From Sporosarcina sp. P32b (lineage in GTDB: Bacteria > Bacillota > Bacilli > Bacillales_A > Planococcaceae): DNA of 64,000 nt. Below the pieces are notes generated by a model. The model saw only the letters and a program-made list of their open reading frames with translations. It had not been told where the DNA came from and made no database searches. Shown here one piece after another: positions 43,083 through 53,803 of the stretch. Location: the NCBI RefSeq assembly GCF_002743335.1, contig NZ_PDZB01000001.1:62001-126000 (forward strand). Reading direction: 5' to 3'. Position numbers and translations under genes: made by a program. Numbering within the stretch: position 1 is the first letter of the stretch; each line of letters opens with the position of its first letter.

Positions 43083-43775
43083 ATGGAACAAGTAGAACAA
43101 CGACTAGCAACTATACAAAAACAAATAAACGAAGCATGTGAAACGTCAAATCGTAGCTCGAATGACATTACGTTAATAGCTGTCACGAAGCAAGTGTCTC
43201 CCGCTAGAGCGCAGTCCCTACTAGATATTGGGATTACGGACTTAGGAGAAAATCGTCTCGAAGGATTGCTCGAAAAACAAGAAGCGATTGAAGATCGGGT
43301 AAAGTGGCACTTCATCGGTAACTTACAGACGCGCAAAGTTAAAGAATTAGTCAATACGATTGACTGCCTTCATTCTTTGGACCGGTTAAGTCTTGCGAAA
43401 GAAGTGAATAAGCGGGCAAGTAAGCCGCTAGATTGTTTTGTACAAGTCAATGTTTCAGGCGAAGAATCTAAATCCGGGATCACTCCGGATGAAGTAGATA
43501 TGTTCTTTGAACAATTGGCAACTTACGAAAATATTCATGTAATTGGACTCATGACAATGGCGCAAAATACCGATGATGAATCTGTAGTTCGCAACACATT
43601 CCGTTCTTTACGTGAATTACGAGACAGAATCGCAGCTAAAGAATTGTCTTATGCACCGTGTACCAAACTGTCCATGGGTATGTCTAATGACTTTACAATC
43701 GCGATAGAAGAAGGTGCAACGCATATACGTATCGGCACTGCATTGGCCGGGTCAGAAAGCGGGGAAACTGAATGA
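43083..43775 (+). CDS. ylmE: YggS family pyridoxal phosphate homeostasis protein (YlmE)
   Basis: PLP-binding, non-catalytic barrel protein (PLPBP family) that influences PLP and amino-acid homeostasis. About 230 aa. The PLP Lys is in [12 protein letters not shown]; further marks are [54 protein letters not shown] and [31 protein letters not shown] 43083 is preferred by alignment to B. subtilis and an AAAGTAG site 7 nt before it; ATG 43062 or 43065 would add seven residues. Overlaps sepF by 4 nt. Confidence 0.92.
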   Translation: MEQVEQRLATIQKQINEACETSNRSSNDITLIAVTKQVSPARAQSLLDIGITDLGENRLEGLLEKQEAIEDRVKWHFIGNLQTRKVKELVNTIDCLHSLDRLSLAKEVNKRASKPLDCFVQVNVSGEESKSGITPDEVDMFFEQLATYENIHVIGLMTMAQNTDDESVVRNTFRSLRELRDRIAAKELSYAPCTKLSMGMSNDFTIAIEEGATHIRIGTALAGSESGETE

Positions 43776-44269
43776 GCCTCAAAAAACGACTAGAAAAAAT
43801 GTTTTGGGTACAGGAAGAAGACTTAGTTCAACAACCGAAAGCTCAAAATAAACCAACAAAAGGTGAACAAGCAATGGCTCGTAAAGAGATGAAGAAGTTA
43901 GGTGGTAAGAAACGAGCTGTCAATAGTCGTCCTCAAGCATCTCAGCAACCACCATCATCTACACAAGCGCCAGTAATTAGTCTGCAAAGTCTACAAAAAT
44001 CATCAAAAGTCATTCTACTCGAGCCGCGTTCATATGCAGAAGTAGAGGATATTGCAGAACATCTGAAAAACCGCCGTTCTGTCGTAGTGAACTTACAGCA
44101 GATAGAACGGGATCAAGGATTTCGTATTATTGATTTCCTGAGTGGTACAGTTTATGCCCTTGGTGGCGACATTCAACGAATTGGCGCAGATATATTTTTA
44201 TGTGCACCCGACAACGTAGAAGTAGCCGGTAAAATTACGGAATTTCTATCAGAACAACAAGAACGATAG
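43772..44269 (+). CDS. sepF: Cell division protein SepF
   Basis: FtsZ-bundling protein and membrane anchor of the Z ring, 165 aa. N-terminal amphipathic helix ([13 protein letters not shown]), a Gln/Pro/Lys-rich linker (about 20-75), and the SepF core with [63 protein letters not shown] overlap with ylmE. Confidence 0.95.
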   Translation: MSLKKRLEKMFWVQEEDLVQQPKAQNKPTKGEQAMARKEMKKLGGKKRAVNSRPQASQQPPSSTQAPVISLQSLQKSSKVILLEPRSYAEVEDIAEHLKNRRSVVVNLQQIERDQGFRIIDFLSGTVYALGGDIQRIGADIFLCAPDNVEVAGKITEFLSEQQER

Positions 44270-44334
44270 GCTACGCAACTTAGAACTTTCAACCAATGAA
44301 AGTCGAACAATTTGAATGAGGTGTACATGTTATT

Positions 44335-44625
44335 ATGATCGCATTATTAAATAATTCTTATTTATTGATCTCTGGAGCCCTACAATTATATTCTATCCTG
44401 TTGGTCATTTATATTTTAATGTCATGGGTTCCTTCTACTAGAGAAACCAAATTTGGGCAGCTTATAGCAAAAGTAGCAGAACCATATTTAGGTTTTTTCC
44501 GTAAGTTCATACCGCCGTTTGGTATGATTGATTTTTCACCGATTGTCGCATTACTATCATTACAATTAATTAGCCGAGGGATTGGTCAGATTTATTTAAT
44601 GATTTTCCAAGCATTAGTAAATTAA
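44335..44625 (+). CDS. ylmG: YggT family membrane protein (YlmG)
   Basis: A 96-aa protein with two hydrophobic regions in the YggT pattern: LLVIYILMSWVPSTRE, EPYLGFFRKFIPPFGMIDFSPIVALLSL. Linked to sepF in most Gram-positives and needed for nucleoid or chloroplast division in some lineages; the exact role here is unknown. ATG with GAGGTG 11 nt upstream. Ends at a terminator before ylmH. Confidence 0.92.
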   Translation: MIALLNNSYLLISGALQLYSILLVIYILMSWVPSTRETKFGQLIAKVAEPYLGFFRKFIPPFGMIDFSPIVALLSLQLISRGIGQIYLMIFQALVN

Positions 44626-44647
44626 GTATAACCTTAACTGAAATTGG

Positions 44648-44674
44648 AAATCCTCACAAGGTGGGGATTTTTTT
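44648..44674 (+). terminator. Terminator between ylmG and ylmH
   Basis: AAATCCTCAC (44648-44657) pairs fully with GTGGGGATTT (44661-44670, one G-T pair) around AAG, then T4. As the next gene starts 21 nt later, readthrough or attenuation is likely. Confidence 0.8.
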
Positions 44675-44694
44675 ATATAAGGAGAAGAAATAGA

Positions 44695-45471
44695 ATGGAT
44701 TCGATATTTCAACATTTTCGTAAAGAAGAACAACCGTTTATTGAAAAAGTAAATAGTTGGGTGAAAGAAGTAGAAGATACGTACGCACCTAAGCTAACAG
44801 AGTTTATGGATCCACGTCAGCGCTTTATAACAGAATCAATTGTGAGGAATTCAGATCTTACGTTGACGGCTGAAGGTGGTTTTCACGATGCGGAACGCCA
44901 GCGTGTGTTAATCTATCCTGATTATTACACTCCGACCAAAGAGGATTTTCAAATCAGTATATATAAGGTGAACTATCCGCAAAAATTCGTCACAATGAAG
45001 CATTCCCAGCTTCTTGGATCTTTACTGTCTGTTGGAATTGAGCGTTCGCGGTTTGGTGATATTCAACTAACCGAAGAAGCAGTACAATTTGCGGTTGCTC
45101 AGGAAGTGTCTGAATACATCCATGTCCATTTCACTCAAGTCGGCAAAGTGAAAGTTTCTGTAGAGCCAGTTCTGAACACAGAAGACTTCATCAATGTAAA
45201 AGAAGAGTGGACAGAAGAGCTTCATATTGTGAGTTCATTGCGTTTGGATGTAGTTGTAGCGGCATTAACAAACAGTTCAAGAGCTAAAGCTTCGTCACTT
45301 ATTAAGGCGGAGAAAGTAAAAGTGAACTGGGCTATGATTGATCAACAAGCATTTGAAGTAGAAGAATATGATGTTCTATCCATCAGAGGATATGGCCGCT
45401 TTAGAATCATGAGTATCGAAGGCCGTACAAAGAAAGATAAAATTCGGGTGATGATCGGTGCGCTAGTCTGA
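44695..45471 (+). CDS. ylmH: S4-domain RNA-binding protein YlmH
   Basis: A 258-aa RNA-binding protein; the N-terminal YlmH-specific domain (FMDPRQRFITESIVRN, LTLTAEGGFHDAERQRVLIYPDYY, SQLLGSLLSVGIERSRFGDI) is followed by an S4 domain (about 180-245; LRLDVVVAALTNSSRAKASSLIKAEKVKVNW). B. subtilis YlmH binds stalled 50S-peptidyl-tRNA complexes in ribosome quality control, notable since rqcH lies at the other end of this window. ATG 44695, 10 nt after AAGGAG. Confidence 0.93.
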   Translation: MDSIFQHFRKEEQPFIEKVNSWVKEVEDTYAPKLTEFMDPRQRFITESIVRNSDLTLTAEGGFHDAERQRVLIYPDYYTPTKEDFQISIYKVNYPQKFVTMKHSQLLGSLLSVGIERSRFGDIQLTEEAVQFAVAQEVSEYIHVHFTQVGKVKVSVEPVLNTEDFINVKEEWTEELHIVSSLRLDVVVAALTNSSRAKASSLIKAEKVKVNWAMIDQQAFEVEEYDVLSIRGYGRFRIMSIEGRTKKDKIRVMIGALV

Positions 45472-45480
45472 ATTGAATCC

Positions 45481-45509
45481 TTGATAAATTAAGAAAAGTA
45501 GTGTTTAAT
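45481..45509 (+). promoter_or_regulatory. Sigma-A promoter candidate for divIVA
   Basis: TTGATA (45481-45486), 17-bp spacer, TTTAAT (45504-45509), 61 nt before the divIVA start. Confidence 0.5.
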
Positions 45510-45570
45510 CAAGTAGTAAACACAATCACATTGTAAACTATGTAAGCATACTGAAAGGAGAAAGCGTATT

Positions 45571-46137
45571 ATGGCTTTAACCCCTACGGATATACATAAC
45601 AAAACGTTTAATACGAAATTTCGTGGCTATGATGAAGATGAAGTGAATGGTTTTCTAGAACAACTGATGAAAGACTATGAAAATGTACTAAAGAAAAATG
45701 AAGATCTTGAAAAAACGGTTTCTGACAATGAAGTAAAGATTACTCACTTTAATTTAATAGAAGAAACGATGCAAAAATCGATTCTAATTGCACAAGAAGC
45801 TGCAGAAGACGTTCGTAAAAATGCTATTCAAGAATCAAAGTTAATCATTTCCGAAGCAGAAAAGAATGCAGATCGTCTTGTGAATGACGCACTTGCGCAG
45901 GCAAGAAAGATTGCACTCGAAGTGGAAGTGTTGAAGAAACAGTCAAAAGTATTCAAAAGTCGTTTCAAGATGATGGTAGAAGCACAACTTGATATGATCA
46001 ATACAGAAGATTGGGACGACCTATTGAAGTATGAGTTGGATACATCTAGCGTAGAAAGTGTAGCTGAGCAAGAGTTAGATATTCCGAATGTAGACAGTCT
46101 AGACGAAGAACTAGTTAAGAAGAAGGAAGAAGCTTGA
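45571..46137 (+). CDS. divIVA: Cell division/polarity protein DivIVA
   Basis: Coiled-coil protein that marks negatively curved membrane at poles and septa, recruiting MinJ and, in sporulation, RacA. 188 aa. Lipid-binding N-terminus ALTPTDIHNKTFNTKFRGYDEDEVNGFLEQL, crossed-loop residues F/R preserved, then coiled coils (about 30-65 and 70-145) and an acidic tail. AAAGGAG upstream. Its stop codon lies in the -35 hexamer of the ileS T-box promoter. Confidence 0.96.
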   Translation: MALTPTDIHNKTFNTKFRGYDEDEVNGFLEQLMKDYENVLKKNEDLEKTVSDNEVKITHFNLIEETMQKSILIAQEAAEDVRKNAIQESKLIISEAEKNADRLVNDALAQARKIALEVEVLKKQSKVFKSRFKMMVEAQLDMINTEDWDDLLKYELDTSSVESVAEQELDIPNVDSLDEELVKKKEEA

Positions 46138-46162
46138 CAACTTCCGAACACATTTTTATAAT
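46134..46162 (+). promoter_or_regulatory. Perfect-consensus sigma-A promoter of the ileS T-box
   Basis: TTGACA (46134-46139), 17-bp spacer, TATAAT (46157-46162). The -35 overlaps the divIVA stop codon TGA. Confidence 0.95.
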
Positions 46163-46174
46163 GAAAAGTAAATC

Positions 46175-46416
46175 AAAACGAAGAAGCGTTGACGGAAAGA
46201 GTACTTTCTGATATTGCCCATAGCGAGCCGGGGGCGGTGTAAGCCCGGTGGTACATCAAAAAGGAAAATCACTCCTGAGCTAGAACCTTTATGTAACTCT
46301 TGGTTCTCGGTATCACACTGCCGTTATTAGTGTCTAAGCGGCAATTGCTTTATGCAATTGCAAGTAGGGTGGTACCGCGAGAATGAACCTCGTCCCTTTT
46401 TGGGATGGGGTTTTTC
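46175..46416 (+). promoter_or_regulatory. T-box riboswitch of ileS (isoleucine, AUC specifier)
   Basis: The T-box sequence AAGTAGGGTGGTACCGCG is at 46362-46379. In the 3' side of stem I, the loop sequence GGAAAATCACTCC offers ATC at 46268-46270 followed by A, a proper Ile specifier. The terminator stem is AACCTCGTCCC (46386-46396) with GGGATGGGGTT (46402-46412) and T run. Uncharged tRNA(Ile) should stabilise the antiterminator and switch on ileS. Confidence 0.95.
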
Positions 46417-46504
46417 TGATTTCTCAAGCGTAAGAGTGCCTGGAACTAGTTGATTTCATTTCTACAGAAAAAATGAATCACCCATATTTTAAGGAGGAAT
46501 TATA

Positions 46505-49264
46505 ATGGAATATAAAGATACATTGCTTATGCCGAAAACTGATTTCCCTATGCGTGGCAACCTGCCAAATAATGAGCCGAAAATGCAGGAAGAGTGGAAT
46601 GAAAAGAATATCTATCAGCAAGTGCAGGAACGTACTGCAGATCGTCCGTCCTTCATATTGCATGACGGACCTCCCTATGCGAACGGTGACTTACACATGG
46701 GTCACGCACTTAACAAAGTATTAAAAGATTTTATCATTCGTTATAAATCAATGTCTGGCTTCCGTGCTCCGTATGTACCGGGGTGGGATACACATGGTTT
46801 GCCAATTGAGCAAGCACTTGTGAATAAAAAAGTTGATCGCAAGAAAATGAGCACAGCTGAATTCCGTAAAATGTGTGAAGAGTATGCACTTCAACAAATC
46901 GACAATCAGCGTACACAATTTAAGCGTCTCGGTGTTCGCGGAGATTGGGAAAATCCATATATCACGTTGAAGCCTGAATTTGAATCCCGTCAAATTCAAG
47001 TATTTGGTGAAATGGCTAAAAAAGGATATATCTATAAAGGATTAAAGCCTGTTTATTGGTCACCTTCAAGTGAGACAGCGTTAGCAGAAGCAGAAATCGA
47101 ATATCAGGATAAAAAGTCCGCATCTATTTATGTAAGCTTCCCAATCCAAGACGGAAAAGGTGTACTGGATCATGATGTGAAGTTCCTGATCTGGACAACA
47201 ACGCCTTGGACAATTCCTGCAAACTTAGGAATTTCTGTTCATCCTAAATTTACGTATGCAGTAGTAAAAGTACAAAACGAGAAATTTATAGTAGCAAAAG
47301 ACTTAGTGGAGTATTTGGCGAAAGAATTGGAATGGGAAGAGTACTCAATCGAAAAGGAAATTCAAGGTGTAGAGCTTGATCGCATCGTTGCGAGACATCC
47401 ATTCTATGATCGTGATTCATTAGTTATGCTAGGTGAGCATGTTACTGCAGATGCTGGTACAGGCTGTGTTCATACAGCACCAGGACACGGTGAAGATGAC
47501 TTCTACGTGAGTAAGCAATACGGAATTGATGCATTATCTCCAATTGATGACCGCGGTGTCATGACGGAAGAAGCACCGTTTTTCGAAGGTATGTTCTATG
47601 AAGATGCGAATAAAGCAGTGACTGAAAAACTGGAAGAAGTCGGAGCGCTTCAAAAGTTGTCATTCTTCACTCACTCGTATCCGCACGATTGGCGTACGAA
47701 GAAGCCAGTCATCTACCGTGCAACTTCGCAATGGTTCGCTTCTATTGAATCGTTTAGAAGTGATTTACTCGAAGCAATTCGTACTACTACATTCACGCCA
47801 TCTTGGGGTGAAACGCGTTTATTCAATATGGTCCGTGACCGTGGCGACTGGTGTATTTCTCGTCAGCGTGTATGGGGTGTTCCAATTCCGGTATTCTATG
47901 CGGAAAATGGCGAAGTAATTCTGACAGATGAAACGGTCAGTCATGTAGCAGATTTATTCCGGGAACATGGATCAAATGTTTGGTTCGAACGTTCTGCAAA
48001 AGAACTATTACCTGAAGGCTACACGCACGAAGGAAGTCCGAATGGCGAGTTCACGAAAGAAACAGACATTATGGATGTCTGGTTCGACTCTGGAACAACA
48101 CATCAAGGTGTACTTGATGAACGTGATAACCTTCGTTATCCGGCAGATTTATATCTTGAAGGTTCGGATCAATATCGCGGTTGGTTTAACTCTTCATTGA
48201 CGACTAGCGTAGCGATCAATGGTATTGCACCGTACAAAGGCATCTTGAGCCATGGTTTCACATTGGACAAAAATGGCCGTAAGATGAGTAAATCTCTAGG
48301 GAATGTAATCGTCCCTTCAAAAGTCATCAATCAACTTGGCGCAGACATCGTGCGTCTATGGGTATCATCTGTAGATTATACAGCTGATGTTCGTGTGTCT
48401 GATTCGAACTTTAAGCAAGTTTCAGAAGTCTACCGTAAGATTCGTAATACTATTCGTTTCTTGCATGGTAACGTAGCTGACTTTAATCCAGCTACAGATC
48501 GTGTAGCATTTGATGATATGCGTGCAGTTGATCAGTACGTCTATGTGAAGTTGCAAGATTTGACTGAGGAAGTGCTTACAGCATACGAGCAGTATGCGTT
48601 CCCTACTGTCTACCACGCAATCAATAATTTCTGTACAGGTGTACTCAGCTCGCTTTACCTGGACATTGCGAAAGATGTAGTCTATATCGAAGCTGAGAAT
48701 CATCCAGATCGTCGTGCAATGCAGTCGGTGATGCATGATACCTTGATTACACTAGTCAAGCTCATCACACCAATCTTGCCACACACAGCAGACGAAATGT
48801 GGAAATATATTCAGTACGTTGAAGAAGATAGTGTCCAATTGACGGATATGCCTGAAGCTGATCATAAAGGCGAAGTAGCGGACAAGCTTCGTGAGCGCTT
48901 CGATAACTTGATGGATATTCGTGATGATGTTTTGAAAGCTCTTGAAGAAGCACGAAACGCGAAAGTAATCGGGAAATCTTTGGAGGCAAAAGTTACTGTT
49001 GTGTTGCCTGAAGCTCAACGTGGTATTTTGCAAGCAGAGGATATTGATTTCGCACAATTCTTCATCGTCTCGGACTTTGAAGAGAGTACAGATGCAGAGT
49101 TGCCGAATGCATTGAAACTAGAAAATGCAACGGTCTTGGTAGAACCTGCTGAAGGTGAAAAATGTGAACGATGCTGGACAATCTCTCAAACGGTTGGAGA
49201 AGATGCAGAACATTCGACACTATGTACACGATGCGCGACTGTTGTGAAAGAAAACTATGCGTAA
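46505..49264 (+). CDS. ileS: Isoleucyl-tRNA synthetase
   Basis: Class I synthetase charging tRNA(Ile), 919 aa, normal for the bacterial type. HIGH-type motif [16 protein letters not shown] at about 57-72, the editing (CP1) domain with [13 protein letters not shown] and [17 protein letters not shown], the KMSKS loop [10 protein letters not shown], and a C-terminal zinc finger with CERCWT and CTRC. AAGGAGG 6 nt upstream. Preceded by its T-box leader. Confidence 0.98.
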   Translation: MEYKDTLLMPKTDFPMRGNLPNNEPKMQEEWNEKNIYQQVQERTADRPSFILHDGPPYANGDLHMGHALNKVLKDFIIRYKSMSGFRAPYVPGWDTHGLPIEQALVNKKVDRKKMSTAEFRKMCEEYALQQIDNQRTQFKRLGVRGDWENPYITLKPEFESRQIQVFGEMAKKGYIYKGLKPVYWSPSSETALAEAEIEYQDKKSASIYVSFPIQDGKGVLDHDVKFLIWTTTPWTIPANLGISVHPKFTYAVVKVQNEKFIVAKDLVEYLAKELEWEEYSIEKEIQGVELDRIVARHPFYDRDSLVMLGEHVTADAGTGCVHTAPGHGEDDFYVSKQYGIDALSPIDDRGVMTEEAPFFEGMFYEDANKAVTEKLEEVGALQKLSFFTHSYPHDWRTKKPVIYRATSQWFASIESFRSDLLEAIRTTTFTPSWGETRLFNMVRDRGDWCISRQRVWGVPIPVFYAENGEVILTDETVSHVADLFREHGSNVWFERSAKELLPEGYTHEGSPNGEFTKETDIMDVWFDSGTTHQGVLDERDNLRYPADLYLEGSDQYRGWFNSSLTTSVAINGIAPYKGILSHGFTLDKNGRKMSKSLGNVIVPSKVINQLGADIVRLWVSSVDYTADVRVSDSNFKQVSEVYRKIRNTIRFLHGNVADFNPATDRVAFDDMRAVDQYVYVKLQDLTEEVLTAYEQYAFPTVYHAINNFCTGVLSSLYLDIAKDVVYIEAENHPDRRAMQSVMHDTLITLVKLITPILPHTADEMWKYIQYVEEDSVQLTDMPEADHKGEVADKLRERFDNLMDIRDDVLKALEEARNAKVIGKSLEAKVTVVLPEAQRGILQAEDIDFAQFFIVSDFEESTDAELPNALKLENATVLVEPAEGEKCERCWTISQTVGEDAEHSTLCTRCATVVKENYA

Positions 49265-49280
49265 GCAATTTTGATGTTAC

Positions 49281-49320
49281 AGCCATCATCATTCATTCGT
49301 GGATGATGATGGCTTTTTTT
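49281..49320 (+). terminator. Intrinsic terminator after ileS
   Basis: AGCCATCATCAT (49281-49292) pairs with ATGATGATGGCT (49303-49314), followed by a T run. Confidence 0.95.
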
Positions 49321-49403
49321 GCATAGCGGGACTAAGAAACGTAATGGAAGACGAGTTTTTGTGGTAAACTAAAGAAGAAATTAGCTGGACGGAGGGTAAT
49401 GAA

Positions 49404-49880
49404 GTGATCGTTTATTATGCAATCGCTGCACTGATCGTTGGCTTGGATCAGTTGACGAAATGGCTAGTTGTGAAAAATATGGAGTTGGGTGAACATATCT
49501 CTGTTCTGGATCCTTATATTGCATTGCTATCTCACCGTAATCGTGGTGCTGCATGGGGAATGCTTGAAGGGAAGATGTGGCTATTTTTTATTGTGACCAT
49601 TGTAGTTGTAGCGGCTATAATTTATTTCTTCCATACAGAAGGTAAAAAGGATCGACTACTAGGTGTGAGTCTAATGTTATTGCTAGGCGGTGCGATAGGG
49701 AACTTTATCGATCGACTGGTAAGAGGAGAAGTAGTAGATTTCATTAGCGTCTTGATTCCTGTTATAAATTATGATTTTCCGATATTTAATGTGGCAGATG
49801 CCGCGCTGACAATTGCTGTCATACTTATTTTGTTACACGTAGTGCTTGATGAAAAAAAGAAAAAGAAAAAGGTGTCGTAA
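49404..49880 (+). CDS. lspA: Lipoprotein signal peptidase
   Basis: Aspartic membrane protease (signal peptidase II) that cleaves prolipoproteins after lipidation. 158 aa, four membrane spans. Conserved blocks are [43 protein letters not shown] and [15 protein letters not shown]; the catalytic Asp pair is in the last two (about 117 and 136). GTG start with GGAGGG upstream. The very basic C-terminus ([10 protein letters not shown]) is cytoplasmic. Overlaps the RluD-family gene by 1 nt. Confidence 0.96.
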   Translation: MIVYYAIAALIVGLDQLTKWLVVKNMELGEHISVLDPYIALLSHRNRGAAWGMLEGKMWLFFIVTIVVVAAIIYFFHTEGKKDRLLGVSLMLLLGGAIGNFIDRLVRGEVVDFISVLIPVINYDFPIFNVADAALTIAVILILLHVVLDEKKKKKKVS

Positions 49881-50785
49881 TGGGAAGATTTGAATATGAA
49901 ATAACAGAAGAACTTACAGGTAATCGAATAGACAAAGCATTGGCTACTCTACAACCGGACTGGTCACGTACGCAAATCCAGCAATGGGTAAAAGATGAAC
50001 ATATTAAGGTAAATGACAGTTCAGTTAAACCGAACTATAAAGTGAAAACAGATGATCAAGTCATTGTAGAGCTACCAGAAGTGGAAGAGTATGATGTAGA
50101 AGCTGAAAATTTACATCTTGAAATCGTTTACGAAGATCAAGACGTATTAGTTGTCAACAAACCGGTCGGAATGGTTGTTCACCCATCAGCAGGTCATGTG
50201 AGTGGAACTTTAGTGAACGGATTGATGCACCAAGTAACAGATTTGTCAGGCATTAATGGTGTCTTACGTCCTGGTATTGTGCATCGGATTGATAAAGATA
50301 CTTCGGGGTTATTGATGGTAGCCAAAAATGATAAAGCGCACGTTTCATTAGTTAATCAGCTCGTCGCTAAATCAGTTAATCGTGTATATACTGCTCTAGT
50401 TCACGGACATATTCCGCATGATAACGGTACAATAGATGCACCAATCGGGCGTGACAAACGTGATCGTCAACGAATGGCGGTTGTGGACGAGGGGAAAAAT
50501 GCAGTTACACACTTTAAGGTTCTTGAACGTTTTGGCGCATATACATTGGTTGAATGCCGCCTGGAAACAGGAAGAACTCACCAGATCCGTGTGCATATGA
50601 AATATATTGGTTATCCTCTTGTAGGAGACCCGAAATACGGTCAGAGAAAAACAATTGATTTTGGCGGTCAAGTACTGCATGCGGGTACTGTTGGTTTTGA
50701 TCACCCGACAACAGGTGAATATATGGAGTTTACTGCGCCGTTACCTGAAAATTATAAACAATTACTCAATGAATTACGTTCGTAA
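49880..50785 (+). CDS. RluD-family pseudouridine synthase (YlyB)
   Basis: RNA pseudouridine synthase of the RluC/RluD family, 301 aa: S4 domain (about 14-75; NRIDKALATLQPDWSRTQIQQWVKD) and catalytic domain with LVVNKPVGMVVHPS, HRIDKDTSGLLMVAKN (catalytic Asp) and RLETGRTHQIRVHMKYIGYPLVGDPKYG. The usual neighbour of lspA in Firmicutes. Probable target is large-subunit rRNA but the site is unknown. Its stop codon lies in the left arm of the palindrome at the pyr promoter. Confidence 0.93.
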   Translation: MGRFEYEITEELTGNRIDKALATLQPDWSRTQIQQWVKDEHIKVNDSSVKPNYKVKTDDQVIVELPEVEEYDVEAENLHLEIVYEDQDVLVVNKPVGMVVHPSAGHVSGTLVNGLMHQVTDLSGINGVLRPGIVHRIDKDTSGLLMVAKNDKAHVSLVNQLVAKSVNRVYTALVHGHIPHDNGTIDAPIGRDKRDRQRMAVVDEGKNAVTHFKVLERFGAYTLVECRLETGRTHQIRVHMKYIGYPLVGDPKYGQRKTIDFGGQVLHAGTVGFDHPTTGEYMEFTAPLPENYKQLLNELRS

Positions 50786-50821
50786 TAAGCGTTGACAAAC
50801 GCTTATTACGAGTTGTATACT
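50781..50821 (+). promoter_or_regulatory. pyr operon promoter with the -35 inside a palindrome
   Basis: TTGACA (50792-50797), 18-bp spacer, TATACT (50816-50821). A perfect 11-bp inverted repeat, CGTAATAAGCG (50781-50791) and CGCTTATTACG (50800-50810), brackets the -35 box. In RNA from the RluD-family gene the same repeat could form a hairpin without a T run; as DNA it is a possible operator. Confidence 0.75.
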
Positions 50822-50844
50822 CTATTAAGCAATTGAATAGCGAT

Positions 50845-50976
50845 ACCTTTAACGTCAGTCCTGTGAGGCTGGGAAGGTTGCACGGAATTACATGATAGCT
50901 TACTGCGGTAAGTATCGATGTATGCTTTTTTCTGCACGTCCGCCCTCCAGTCTACTCTGACTGGAGGGCTTTTTTT
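50845..50976 (+). promoter_or_regulatory. PyrR-responsive attenuator of the pyr operon
   Basis: The PyrR-binding stem-loop spans 50845-50878 with the conserved loop CAGTCCTGTGAGGCTGGGA between ACCTTTAA and AAGGT. The terminator is GCCCTCCAGTC (50942-50952) with GACTGGAGGGC (50959-50969) and seven T. UMP-loaded PyrR should hold the anti-antiterminator and allow termination. It is the only copy; the gaps pyrR-pyrP (20 nt) and pyrP-pyrB (56 nt) have none. Confidence 0.93.
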
Positions 50977-50990
50977 ATAAAAAAAGGTAA

Positions 50991-51560
<570 letters not shown>

Positions 51561-51580
51561 GCGGCTGGGGGAAATGATAG

Positions 51581-52867
51581 ATGAGTGTAAAAGTATTGGA
51601 TGTACATGAAAAACCGCAACCTATTCGCTGGCTGGCACTAAGTTTACAGCATATGTTCGCCATGTTTGGCGCTACAATTTTAGTACCACAACTAGTAGGT
51701 TTAAGCCCTGCCATCGCTCTATTAACGAGTGGAATCGCAACGATCGTATTTATTATCGTGACAAAGTTTCAAGTACCAGCCTATCTAGGCTCTTCATTCG
51801 CTTTTATTGTACCGATTCAGATGGCGACACAATCGGGTGGTATAGGAAGCGCAATGATCGGTAGTATGTTCGTGGCATTGGTCTATGCGATTATATCGTT
51901 ACTGATTTATAAAACTGGCTACAACTGGATTATGAAGTTATTACCACCTATTGTAGTGGGACCTGTCATTATGGTCATCGGATTGGCCATTGCACCGACA
52001 GCTATTAGTATGGCGAGCACGATTAATGTTAACGGAGCGGATGTATACAGTGGCTTACACTTTTCCGCGGCTTTAGTAACACTGGCTTCGGCAGTATTCT
52101 GCTTGATGTTCTTTAAAGGAATTATCAGCTTGATGCCAGTTCTCATAGGTATCGTAGTTGGATATATCTACTCCGCTTTCATTGGTATTCTAGATTTTAG
52201 CCAAGTGGTAGAAGCCAAGTGGTTTGCGGTACCGGAGATGCTGATTCCGGGTGTTGATTACGAGTTCGTCGTAACACCGACATTGCTGATCATTATGGTA
52301 CCAATCGCGATTGTCACTATCTCTGAGCATATTGGGCACCAACTTGTTCTAGGAAAAGTAGTAAACCGAAATTATATTGAAAGTCCTGGATTACACAGAT
52401 CATTGCTTGGCGATGGACTGGGGACACTAATGAGTGGTTTAGTCGGAGGACCACCCAAAACTACATACGGTGAAAATATCGGTGTACTTGCTATCACGCG
52501 GGTCTACAGTGTTTATGTGATCATGGGGGCTGCAGTATTTGCGATACTCTTCTCCTTTATAGGTAAAATTATGGCGTTGATTGCCACGATTCCTACAGCA
52601 GTACTCGGCGGGATATCCATTCTGTTGTTTGGTATCATCGCTTCATCAGGAATGCGGATGCTCATCGACCACAAGATCGACTTTGATAATCAGCGGAATC
52701 TTGTCATCGCATCCATCATTCTTGTCATAGGAATCGGTGGGGCGACTATCAACATAAGCGAAACATTCCAAATCGGTGGTATGGCACTGGCTGCAATTGT
52801 CGGAGTTCTGCTGAACCTAGTATTGCCAGGTAAAACAGATGATACTTTGATGGATGAGGAAGAATAA
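51581..52867 (+). CDS. pyrP: Uracil permease
   Basis: Nucleobase:cation symporter of the NCS2/UraA family, 428 aa with about 12-14 hydrophobic segments. Marks: LSLQHMFAMFGATILVPQLVGL, YLGSSFAFIVPIQ, the Glu of TISEHIGHQLVLG (substrate-binding in UraA), GPPKTTYGENIGVLAITRVYS and GGISILLFGIIASSG. Co-transcribed between pyrR and pyrB as in B. subtilis. Confidence 0.96.
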   Translation: MSVKVLDVHEKPQPIRWLALSLQHMFAMFGATILVPQLVGLSPAIALLTSGIATIVFIIVTKFQVPAYLGSSFAFIVPIQMATQSGGIGSAMIGSMFVALVYAIISLLIYKTGYNWIMKLLPPIVVGPVIMVIGLAIAPTAISMASTINVNGADVYSGLHFSAALVTLASAVFCLMFFKGIISLMPVLIGIVVGYIYSAFIGILDFSQVVEAKWFAVPEMLIPGVDYEFVVTPTLLIIMVPIAIVTISEHIGHQLVLGKVVNRNYIESPGLHRSLLGDGLGTLMSGLVGGPPKTTYGENIGVLAITRVYSVYVIMGAAVFAILFSFIGKIMALIATIPTAVLGGISILLFGIIASSGMRMLIDHKIDFDNQRNLVIASIILVIGIGGATINISETFQIGGMALAAIVGVLLNLVLPGKTDDTLMDEEE

Positions 52868-52923
52868 AAACAAAAAGCAGTTCGTGCATGAAGTACTTGC
52901 ATTTCGTGAAGGAGGAACATCTG

Positions 52924-53802
52924 ATGGAACATTTAGTTTCAATGAAAGACCTGACAGTGGAAGAAATCATGCTCATACTCGATCGAGCAGCGATTTTTAA
53001 GCGGCTAGGCTTCAGGGAATTGCCTGGAACATACACCGTCTGCAACTTGTTTTTTGAACCGAGTACGAGAACGAAAACAAGTTTTGAAATGGCAGAACGT
53101 AAAGTAGGCGCGCAAATCATCCCCTTTGAGACGAGTTTCTCAAGTACCTTAAAAGGTGAATCTTTGTATGATACGATTAGGACGTTGGAAGCAATAGGTT
53201 TGGATGCCTTAGTCATTCGTCATCCAGCAGATGGTTTCTATGAAGAACTAATTAAACGAACGAATGTTGCAATCATTAATGCAGGCGATGGGTCAGGTCA
53301 ACACCCGACACAATCCCTGCTCGATATCTTCACAATACAAGAGGAATTCGGTCATTTTGAAGGACTGAAAGTATTGATTGCGGGAGATATCGCTCACAGT
53401 CGTGTAGCTCGCTCAAATGCAGAAGCTTTGCGGAAGTTAGGAGCTGAGGTCACGTTCCTTTGCCCACCAGAATGGGCGGGGGAATTCGACAGTGTCGATA
53501 ATTGGGACGAAGTAATTGAAACGAGTGATGTTGTTATGCTCCTTCGAGTACAACACGAACGTCACAATACAGAGATGGCATATACGAAAGCTGCTTATCA
53601 CGAGCAATACGGTCTAACTATAGAACGAGCAGCTAGAATGAAAAAAGGTGCAATCATCATGCATCCAGCTCCAGTAAATCGTGATGTAGAAATAGCGGAT
53701 AGTTTAATAGAAAGTCCACAATCACGAATTTTTAAACAGGTAGAAAACGGTGTCTACATTCGGGCAGCTGTTCTAGAACTTATATTGAAGGGGCGGAAGT
53801 AA
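52924..53802 (+). CDS. pyrB: Aspartate carbamoyltransferase, catalytic subunit
   Basis: Condenses carbamoyl phosphate with L-aspartate. 292 aa from ATG 52924, 8 nt after AAGGAGG (the longer frame adds 12 codons across that site). Carbamoyl-phosphate motif [25 protein letters not shown] (80s loop), [20 protein letters not shown] (240s region) and [12 protein letters not shown]. No pyrI regulatory subunit is nearby, as usual in Bacillales. Confidence 0.97.
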   Translation: MEHLVSMKDLTVEEIMLILDRAAIFKRLGFRELPGTYTVCNLFFEPSTRTKTSFEMAERKVGAQIIPFETSFSSTLKGESLYDTIRTLEAIGLDALVIRHPADGFYEELIKRTNVAIINAGDGSGQHPTQSLLDIFTIQEEFGHFEGLKVLIAGDIAHSRVARSNAEALRKLGAEVTFLCPPEWAGEFDSVDNWDEVIETSDVVMLLRVQHERHNTEMAYTKAAYHEQYGLTIERAARMKKGAIIMHPAPVNRDVEIADSLIESPQSRIFKQVENGVYIRAAVLELILKGRK

Positions 53803-53803
53803 T

